Source: Pseudomonadota bacterium (GTDB taxonomy: Bacteria > Pseudomonadota > Gammaproteobacteria > PS1 > Pseudothioglobaceae). From it: 5,098 nt of DNA. Made by a program: the position numbers and the translations under genes. Under the pieces are notes generated by a model. The model did no database searches. It was given only the letters and a program-made list of their open reading frames with translations, and was not told the DNA's origin. Position 1 is the stretch's first letter, and each line of letters opens with the position of its first letter. The DNA lies in assembly GCA_022600395.1 (NCBI GenBank), contig JAHZKM010000119.1, positions 1-5,098 on the forward strand. The letters run 5' to 3'. Positions 1 to 5,098 of the stretch are shown here, in pieces.

Positions 1-347
1 ACTGTATTGTCAGCATTGATTTGCAAGCTGATAATACTGGAGTGGGTTTCCACCACAATAGGATTTCTTTGGGTTAGCTTTTTTTGATGCACAAAACGAG
101 CAAAACAACGTGCACCGTTTCCACATTGAGCCACTTCAGATCCATCTGCATTATAGATAATATAGCGAAAATCAATTCCTGGAGAAGTGCTTGACTCTAC
201 AACAAGCAGCTGATCAAAACCCACGCCAAAATGCCGATCAGACAGACGAACAATCTGCTCAACACTAAAGTTGATATCGCCACTAGTATTGTCAACCACC
301 ATAAAGTCGTTACCCAGTCCGTGCATTTTTGTAAAATTTATCATCAT
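1..347 (-). CDS. dapF: Diaminopimelate epimerase, N-terminal part (3' end outside window)
   Basis: DapF converts LL- to meso-diaminopimelate in the cytoplasm, the cofactor-free racemisation step that feeds peptidoglycan and lysine synthesis. Reading the minus strand from an ATG at 347 gives 115 codons of an open frame that leaves the window at position 1; the family is about 275 residues, so roughly 40% is present. Seen directly: MHGLGNDF at residues 8-15, [15 protein letters not shown] at 37-51, and [16 protein letters not shown] at 66-81. Cys75 in the last motif is the position of the first catalytic cysteine of the family (Cys73 in E. coli); the second lies in the missing half. Two ATGs in tandem (347 and 344) could both serve as start. 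The upstream AAAG is a poor ribosome binding site, and the second ATG has a spacing at least as good. The gene is divergent from the DUF971-rseP-bamA-lpxD cluster. The identification is secure; only the exact start is open. Confidence 0.96.
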   Translation of the reverse strand, partial: MMINFTKMHGLGNDFMVVDNTSGDINFSVEQIVRLSDRHFGVGFDQLLVVESSTSPGIDFRYIIYNADGSEVAQCGNGARCFARFVHQKKLTQRNPIVVETHSSIISLQINADNT

Positions 348-364
348 GGGCTTTATTTTATCCA

Positions 365-393
365 CTTATAAAGCTAAAGGTTAATGAAAACGA
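365..393 (-). promoter_or_regulatory. Weak candidate promoter for dapF
   Basis: On the minus strand a TATAAG hexamer (370 down to 365) matches five of six bases of the sigma-70 -10 box. The sequence 17 bases upstream (TCGTTT, 393-388) is a poor -35. Transcription would begin near 357, leaving a leader of only about 10 bases before the dapF ATG. The call rests on the -10 match and on the position between divergent genes. Confidence 0.25.
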
Positions 394-408
394 TAGTTCT
401 GCTAAAAT
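381..408 (+). promoter_or_regulatory. Candidate sigma-70 promoter (extended -10) for the DUF971-rseP-bamA-lpxD cluster
   Basis: TAAAAT at 403-408 matches five of six bases of the -10 consensus and is preceded by TGC at 400-402, which makes an extended -10 element. The -35 region is weak (TTAATG at 381-386, spacer 16), as is common with extended -10 promoters. Transcription would start around 414-416, upstream of the ribosome binding site at 427-431. It is the only evident promoter ahead of the plus-strand cluster, and it overlaps the weak dapF promoter candidate on the other strand. Confidence 0.45.
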
Positions 409-426
409 ATCGCCAATATTTATCCA

Positions 427-431
427 TAAGG
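427..431 (+). promoter_or_regulatory. Ribosome binding site deciding the DUF971 start
   Basis: TAAGG lies six bases before the ATG at 438. No comparable site precedes the in-frame ATG at 384, so this site favours the shorter 117-residue product. Confidence 0.6.
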
Positions 432-437
432 CAAATC

Positions 438-791
438 ATGCAAACACCAAGTAATATCACCTTAAATAAAGACAAAAATCTTTTAACCCTAACTTTTGAT
501 GGCGTTGAGTACCCGCTAAGCACTGAGTTTTTAAGAGTTTATTCTCCTTCTGCAGAAGTAGTTGGTCACGGCCCAGGTCAAGAAACTTTACAGCTTGACA
601 AGGAAAATGTCACTATTAAACGTATTGAACCTACTGGTAATTATGCAATTATTCTATTCTTTAGTGACGGTCATGATAGTGGAATTTACTCATGGACACA
701 CCTACATAAACTCGCAACAGATCAGCAGTCTTTATGGGCTACTTATTTAAAACGCCTTAAAGACGCGGGACACTCACACTCACAGCTATAA
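438..791 (+). CDS. DUF971 / gamma-butyrobetaine hydroxylase-like N-terminal domain protein
   Basis: A 117-residue stand-alone protein of the DUF971 family (GBBH-like N-terminal domain). The core is readable: a beta-rich start with FDGVEYPLS (20-28), the segment LRVYSPSAEVVGHGPGQ (32-48), IEPTGNYAIILFFSDGHDSGIYSW (63-86), and a closing helix around LWATYLKRLKDAG (99-111). In eukaryotic gamma-butyrobetaine hydroxylase this domain binds zinc through three cysteines and a histidine. Here there is no cysteine at all, so that zinc site cannot form in the same way, although histidines are frequent (44, 79, 88, 90, 112, 114). No signal peptide or membrane segment is seen, so it is probably cytoplasmic. 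The biochemical role of bacterial single-domain DUF971 proteins is not established, and I assign none. The ATG at 438 is chosen over an in-frame ATG at 384 because it has a ribosome binding site, the family homology starts here, and the likely promoter lies inside the extension. It ends six bases before rseP, which suggests cotranscription. Confidence 0.88.
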   Translation: MQTPSNITLNKDKNLLTLTFDGVEYPLSTEFLRVYSPSAEVVGHGPGQETLQLDKENVTIKRIEPTGNYAIILFFSDGHDSGIYSWTHLHKLATDQQSLWATYLKRLKDAGHSHSQL

Positions 792-797
792 ATTCAT

Positions 798-2135
798 ATG
801 GGTTTTTTAACCGCCCTATTATCGTTTGCTGTAACGATTGGTATTTTAGTAACTATTCATGAGTATGGTCATTATTGGGTAGCTAAAAAATTCAATGTCA
901 AAATTCTTAGGTTTTCCGTTGGATTTGGAAAAGTTATTAAATCTTTTAGACGGGGTGAAACCGAATTTACCCTGTGTGCCATCCCTTTGGGTGGTTATGT
1001 CAAAATGTTGGATGAACGCGAGACTAAAGTTGCGAGCGAAGAACAGCATCGTGCTTTTAATAGGCAATCTGTATACAAGCGTTTTGCCATTGTAGCAGCA
1101 GGACCAGTTGCTAATTTTTTACTGGCTATCATACTTTTTGCTTTTGTTTTTATTCTAGGCGTTAATGGCATTAAACCAGTTATTGGCTCTGTTTCAGACT
1201 CAGGATTTTTTGATCAGGCTGGTTTACAAGTAGGCGATGAATTGCTCAGTATTAACCATTCACCAACCCCTAATATAGGGGAATTTTCTAATCAATTCAT
1301 TCAGGCTATCGATACTCAACCTTTAACTATTCAGGCGCGCTCTAAAAACGATAATCTCAAAACAACCACTCTTAATATTGAGGGTGATTTTTTAGCCAAT
1401 CCTGAGCAAGGACTTGATCATTACTTGGGGTTTAAGTTTGCTATGCCTGAATTGCCTGCTGTAATTAAATCAGTAGCACCTAATTCTGCTGCTAGCAAAG
1501 CCGGACTTCAGCCATTAGACATGATACTGAGTGCCAATGGCCAAAATATTAGCACTTGGCAAGACTTTGTATTAGCTGTACAAGTTAAGCCTATTAAACC
1601 AATTAAGCTTCTTATTCAGCGAAATAACATCACACTTACACGCACTATAGTGCCGCTTTTAATTAACAATATCCCTAAAGCAGGAGTGAGTGTTAATGTG
1701 CCTGAAAATCACTTAAAAAATTGGCAGGTGCTAACAAAAAAAGACCCAGTTGATGCTCTTTTATCAGCAAGCTTTAAAGTCTACCAATTAACACTACTTA
1801 ACCTAAAAATGATTAAAAAAATGATTATTGGTGAAGCTTCGATTGAGCAAATTAGCGGTCCTGTTAGTATTGCCAATTATGCTGGAAAAAGTGCAGAAGT
1901 TGGCTTAACACCTTTTTTATCTTTCTTAGCATTAATTAGTATTGGGCTTGGTTTGTTAAACTTACTACCTATACCTCTGCTAGATGGTGGACATTTGTTT
2001 TTCTATATAATCGAAATTATTAAAGGTTCGCCTGTAAGTGATTCTGCACAACAAATATTTGCTAAGTTAGGGCTATTTGTTATTTTGTCATTAACCTTTG
2101 TTGCGCTGTATAATGACTTGATACGTTTATTATAA
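798..2135 (+). CDS. rseP: RseP-type site-2 intramembrane zinc metalloprotease with two PDZ domains
   Basis: RseP is an inner-membrane protease. In E. coli it makes the second cut in the anti-sigma factor RseA, releasing sigma-E, and it also clears remnant signal peptides. At 445 residues this protein is close to the E. coli enzyme (450). Visible in order: transmembrane segment 1 with the zinc motif HEYGH (residues 21-25, catalytic Glu22); a membrane-associated beta region (FSVGFG, then CAIPLGGYVKML, near 39-76); transmembrane segment 2 (about 96-120); two tandem PDZ domains (about 121-195 and 217-292, each with an AGLQ segment); transmembrane segment 3 running into NLLPIPLLDGGH (388-399), whose Asp396 is the third zinc ligand (Asp402 in E. 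coli); and a last transmembrane segment (about 424-443). All catalytic residues are present. The ATG follows the DUF971 stop by six bases and has no evident Shine-Dalgarno sequence, so translation may be coupled to the upstream gene. The substrate (an RseA homologue) is not in the window. Adjacency to bamA is the usual gammaproteobacterial arrangement. Confidence 0.97.
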   Translation: MGFLTALLSFAVTIGILVTIHEYGHYWVAKKFNVKILRFSVGFGKVIKSFRRGETEFTLCAIPLGGYVKMLDERETKVASEEQHRAFNRQSVYKRFAIVAAGPVANFLLAIILFAFVFILGVNGIKPVIGSVSDSGFFDQAGLQVGDELLSINHSPTPNIGEFSNQFIQAIDTQPLTIQARSKNDNLKTTTLNIEGDFLANPEQGLDHYLGFKFAMPELPAVIKSVAPNSAASKAGLQPLDMILSANGQNISTWQDFVLAVQVKPIKPIKLLIQRNNITLTRTIVPLLINNIPKAGVSVNVPENHLKNWQVLTKKDPVDALLSASFKVYQLTLLNLKMIKKMIIGEASIEQISGPVSIANYAGKSAEVGLTPFLSFLALISIGLGLLNLLPIPLLDGGHLFFYIIEIIKGSPVSDSAQQIFAKLGLFVILSLTFVALYNDLIRLL

Positions 2136-2139
2136 TCTT

Positions 2140-4434
2140 ATGAATTCTATGAAAAAAATGTTACTTAAATTATTCGTCTCTGCTAGTATTATTTCTAGCT
2201 CTATTGTGTTTGCCGCTCCTATTAAAAGTATTGAAATACTCGGCTTAAACTCTATCTCTAGAGGAACGGTATTAAGCTACTTGCCTGTTGAAACAGGTGA
2301 TGATTTCAACAACCAAGTCTCTGGTCAAATTATCCGAGATCTATATAAAACTAATTTCTTTAAGGATATCGAGGTATCACAACAAGATAATATCTTAAAA
2401 ATTAACCTACAAGAAAATCCACACATTAAATACGTTGATGTTCTTAACTATTCAGACAAAGTTATTGATGAAGAAAGACTAAATCAAATTCTTAAAAATA
2501 TGGATCTTTCTCAGGGTAAGATTTTCAACAAACGTCAGCTTGACAAGTTAATTGATCAGCTTGAGGCGACTTACGTATCTAAAGGTTATTACGGTATTAA
2601 AATCACCAAAAAAGTAGAAACTGACGCTCAAAATCGTGTTGGTATTGAGCTAGATGTGCAAGAAGGTGAAGTTGCTAGAATTAGCTCAATGAAGATAAGT
2701 GGCGGTAATATTCACGACGAAGACGACTTGCTAGATTTGTTTGAAATTGGCGAGCCTGATTTCTTCATTATGAACTACTTTACAGAAAAAGATCATTATT
2801 CAAAAGTCGCACTAGATGCGGGTATTGAAGCTATCAAATCTCTTTATATCAATTCAGGCTATCTTGATTTTAAAGTGATTAATATCGAAACCAAACTCTC
2901 AACTAATAAAGAAAATATTGATATTGATATTCAAATAAGCGAAGGCGCCGAGTACAAATTAGGCGTTATTAGCTTTACTGGTGATTTACTTAATCAATCT
3001 ATTGAAGAATTAAAGGCACTATTAACCATTAATACTAATGATGTATTTGAGCGTAAAAAAGTGATTGAAAGCATTCAAGCGATCACTGATATTTTTGCAG
3101 ATCAGGGCTATGCTTTTGCAAAAGTTGACCCTATTACCAAAGAAAATACCGAATCTCACGTGATTGATTTAGAAATTAACGTAGCGCTTAACAAAAAAGT
3201 CTATATCAATCGAATTACCATTGTAGGTAACACCCGAACCCAAGATGAGGTCATTCGTCGCGAAATTGGCATTAATGAAGGTGGTCTATATTCTAATACT
3301 GAATTGGACGAATCGATCAAAAAAATTAAGCGTTTAGGGTACTTTTCTGATGTTAAGATGGAAGTCTCAAAGTTAACAGGTTTTGAAGATAAAATTAATC
3401 TTCACTTTAGTGTTGAAGAAACCAAAACAGGTACTTTTTCAATCGGTCTGTCGCACTCAAATAGCTCAGGCGCCTCATTTAATATGGGTGTTAAAGAAAA
3501 CAATTTCTTAGGCACAGGTAACACCCTTAACGCTGCATTTTCTAATTCAGAAGCAGTTCAAGAAATGAGTTTTTATTTCTCTGATCCATACTTTACCGAA
3601 GACGGACACTCAATTAGCTACGGTATTTTTACCAAATCTTTAGATGGAACTGAGCTTGATGTTGCCTCATATAAAATTGATGAAAATGGCTTTAGCCTAG
3701 GCTACGGCATCCCTATTACAGAACAAACTCGTATTGGTGCAGATTTAAGAGTGTCAAGTCGTGATATTACTTGTGGAACCACCATGCTTAGTACCTATGA
3801 GCCTACACAGTGTAGCAGCAATGATAAAACTGAAATTAAAACCAATCTGAACTGGTCAAACAACACACTGGATAATTTTAACTATCCAACTGAAGGCAGT
3901 AAAAACAATCTAAGCTTTGACTTAACTCTGCCTATTGCAGATTTTCAATACTACAAGTTAGATGCTTCACACAAAAGCTACTATCCAATGGGCAATGACT
4001 TAACTTTAAAGATAAATGGTAGTCTTGGTTTAGCACAAGGCTATGGCGATAAAGAACTGCCTTTCTTTAAGCGTTATTATGGCGGTGGCTCTTCTTCAGT
4101 TAGAGGTTTTGATTTTAACTCTTTAGGTGCTACATATGATGGAACTATTGCCAAAGGTGGTGAGTTATCACTATTAGCAGGTACGTCGGTTATCTCACCA
4201 ATGAAGTTTATCAACGACAGTGAAAACATGCGCATGAGCGCCTTTATTGACGCAGGTTCAGTTGAAGAAAAAGCTTCAAACTTAAGTGTTGATGAAATTC
4301 GTATGTCAACTGGCGTGGCATTTTCATGGCTGACACCGGTCGGTCCACTAGGTATTTATGCTGCCAAGCCATTAATCAAAAAAGCAGCCGATCAAACTAA
4401 AACAATTGAATTTACTTTGGGTACTAGTTTTTAA
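2140..4434 (+). CDS. bamA: Outer membrane protein assembly factor BamA (Omp85)
   Basis: BamA is the essential core of the BAM complex, which folds and inserts beta-barrel proteins into the outer membrane. The 764-residue protein starts with a signal peptide (KK, then a hydrophobic stretch, probable cleavage after VFA at residue 25). Five POTRA domains follow, at roughly 27-94, 95-176, 177-269, 270-350 and 351-427. POTRA5 holds RREIGINEGG, whose Glu380 probably matches the BamD-contacting Glu373 of E. coli. The Omp85 barrel runs from about 430 to the end. The VRGF lid-lock motif of loop 6 is at 654-657, and the protein ends in a terminal phenylalanine, as expected for the beta-signal. It is about 46 residues shorter than E. 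coli BamA, largely through a reduced loop 6. The only cysteines are Cys545 and Cys558, in a predicted loop 4. The ATG at 2140 lies four bases after the rseP stop without a Shine-Dalgarno sequence; ATGs at 2149 and 2158 are possible alternatives that would still leave a signal peptide. The family call is certain, but domain borders are estimates. Confidence 0.97.
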   Translation: MNSMKKMLLKLFVSASIISSSIVFAAPIKSIEILGLNSISRGTVLSYLPVETGDDFNNQVSGQIIRDLYKTNFFKDIEVSQQDNILKINLQENPHIKYVDVLNYSDKVIDEERLNQILKNMDLSQGKIFNKRQLDKLIDQLEATYVSKGYYGIKITKKVETDAQNRVGIELDVQEGEVARISSMKISGGNIHDEDDLLDLFEIGEPDFFIMNYFTEKDHYSKVALDAGIEAIKSLYINSGYLDFKVINIETKLSTNKENIDIDIQISEGAEYKLGVISFTGDLLNQSIEELKALLTINTNDVFERKKVIESIQAITDIFADQGYAFAKVDPITKENTESHVIDLEINVALNKKVYINRITIVGNTRTQDEVIRREIGINEGGLYSNTELDESIKKIKRLGYFSDVKMEVSKLTGFEDKINLHFSVEETKTGTFSIGLSHSNSSGASFNMGVKENNFLGTGNTLNAAFSNSEAVQEMSFYFSDPYFTEDGHSISYGIFTKSLDGTELDVASYKIDENGFSLGYGIPITEQTRIGADLRVSSRDITCGTTMLSTYEPTQCSSNDKTEIKTNLNWSNNTLDNFNYPTEGSKNNLSFDLTLPIADFQYYKLDASHKSYYPMGNDLTLKINGSLGLAQGYGDKELPFFKRYYGGGSSSVRGFDFNSLGATYDGTIAKGGELSLLAGTSVISPMKFINDSENMRMSAFIDAGSVEEKASNLSVDEIRMSTGVAFSWLTPVGPLGIYAAKPLIKKAADQTKTIEFTLGTSF

Positions 4435-4459
4435 AAAACACACATAACACTGGAATAAC
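4435..4459 (+). promoter_or_regulatory. Short bamA-lpxD spacer with the lpxD ribosome binding site
   Basis: The 25 bases between the bamA stop and the lpxD ATG contain TGGA (4451-4454), five bases before the start: a modest but plausible ribosome binding site. No hairpin followed by a T-run is present, so transcription should read through. There is no room for skp, which commonly sits here. Confidence 0.5.
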
Positions 4460-5098
4460 ATGCACACATTGGGGGAAATTGCCAAACTTGTTAATGGCGA
4501 ATTAGTTGGCAATAGTGAGCGAGTCATTCACGCTTTAGCCAGCATTGATTGTGCAACGAGTGATCAACTAAGCTATGTGGTGAGCTCTAAATACCAAGAT
4601 AAGTTAGCAAGTACTGCGGCTGGCGCAGTAATTATTAACAAATCCTTACAACAATTTTGCACTACTGATGCTATTATTGTTGAAGATGTTTATTTGGCTT
4701 TTGCACACATCACTCACTTATTTAAACGCAAGGTTGTTCATGTTAGCGGTATTCACGCTAGTGCTAATACCCACAACGCCTCTATTGCAGCAAACTGCTG
4801 TATTGGTAGGCAAGTAGATATTGGCATTGATACTGTTATTGGTGCCAATACCGTAATAGAAGACAGCGTCACGATAGGTGCTAATTGCACGATTGGCTCA
4901 AATGTAAGTATTCTTCAGGGCTCTATTATTGGAAATAATGTCGTTATTGAGTCTGGTGTCGTGATTGGTTCAGAAGGCTTTGGTAATGCCAGAGACAAGC
5001 ATAAACATTGGCACACTATCGCACACCTTGGTAATGTGGTCATTGGCGATAATGTGGGCATTGGTGCTAATACTACTATTGATCGTGGCACGCTTGAA
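4460..5098 (+). CDS. lpxD: UDP-3-O-acylglucosamine N-acyltransferase, N-terminal part (3' end outside window)
   Basis: LpxD transfers a hydroxyacyl chain from acyl carrier protein to the 2-amino group of UDP-3-O-acylglucosamine, the third step of lipid A synthesis, in the cytoplasm. The open frame gives 213 codons up to the window end; the family is about 340 residues. Visible: the N-terminal uridine-binding domain (about 1-95) with YVVSSKY at 39-45 in the place of the usual FxVxPKY-like motif, then a left-handed beta-helix of hexapeptide repeats from about residue 100 (IGANTV, IGANCT, IGSNVS, IGNNVV and others), VVIGSEGFG near 167-175, and IGANTTIDRG near the end. The catalytic histidine of the family lies just past the window edge and cannot be checked. 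LpxA, the related acyltransferase, lacks the uridine-binding domain, so LpxD is the better call. The start is chosen from the TGGA ribosome binding site and from the fit to the family N-terminus. It is probably cotranscribed with bamA; fabZ and lpxA would be expected next, but this cannot be seen. Confidence 0.95.
   Translation, partial: MHTLGEIAKLVNGELVGNSERVIHALASIDCATSDQLSYVVSSKYQDKLASTAAGAVIINKSLQQFCTTDAIIVEDVYLAFAHITHLFKRKVVHVSGIHASANTHNASIAANCCIGRQVDIGIDTVIGANTVIEDSVTIGANCTIGSNVSILQGSIIGNNVVIESGVVIGSEGFGNARDKHKHWHTIAHLGNVVIGDNVGIGANTTIDRGTLE

Noticed and set aside
384..437. In-frame N-terminal extension of the DUF971 protein starting at ATG 384 (18 extra residues)
   Set aside because: The extension has no ribosome binding site, does not resemble the family, and contains the best promoter candidate (extended -10 at 400-408). 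The ATG at 438 has TAAGG at the right distance.
846..1067. Minus-strand open frame of 73 codons inside rseP
   Set aside because: It lies entirely over the well-conserved N-terminal catalytic region of rseP, has no recognisable homology, and is best explained as a shadow frame.
562..1095. Short plus-strand open frames at 562-750 and 895-1095
   Set aside because: They overlap the DUF971 gene and rseP in other frames, have no family features, and follow from the coding constraint of the real genes.
1278..1310. GGAATTT in rseP as a possible sigma-E -35 box for bamA
   Set aside because: No matching -10 element occurs at the expected spacing, and the site lies over 800 bases from bamA.
2915..2933. 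Short tandem GATATT repeat in bamA
   Set aside because: It encodes IDIDI at the end of POTRA3, an alternating strand pattern. With so few units it is not evidence for phase variation.
4838..5074. Recurrent near-identical DNA words (attggtgctaatac and variants near 4838, 4874 and 5060)
   Set aside because: They encode the IGAN-type hexapeptide repeats of the LpxD beta-helix, so the repetition is explained by the protein fold and not by a DNA repeat element.

Overview
The window is an AT-rich stretch of a Gram-negative, most likely gammaproteobacterial, chromosome. It holds five protein-coding genes packed almost without gaps. Two run off the edges: dapF at the left and lpxD at the right. The gammaproteobacterial reading rests on the close match of the DapF N-terminus to the enterobacterial type ([33 protein letters not shown]) and on the rseP-bamA-lpxD order. 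Low GC combined with a compact layout would suit a marine sulfur-oxidising lineage such as the SUP05/Thioglobus group, but that is only an inference.

Layout: positions 1-347 on the minus strand encode the N-terminal part of diaminopimelate epimerase (dapF). A 90-base divergent intergenic region (348-437) follows, with a good extended -10 promoter candidate for the plus strand and a weaker one facing dapF. On the plus strand come a small DUF971 protein (438-791), rseP (798-2135), bamA (2140-4434) and the first 213 codons of lpxD (4460 to the window end). The four plus-strand genes are separated by 6, 4 and 25 bases. No terminator-like hairpin is visible between them, so they probably form one operon.

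The genes share an envelope theme. DapF makes meso-diaminopimelate for peptidoglycan and lysine. RseP is the intramembrane site-2 protease of the envelope-stress pathway. BamA is the core of the outer-membrane protein insertase. LpxD is the third enzyme of lipid A synthesis. The DUF971 protein is the only one without a clear role.

No wholly new system is visible. The points worth attention are that skp is missing between bamA and lpxD, that a DUF971 gene precedes rseP instead of uppS-cdsA-dxr, that the only two cysteines of BamA lie in a different extracellular loop from those of E. coli (with a shortened loop 6), and that rseP and bamA lack Shine-Dalgarno sequences, which suggests translational coupling.
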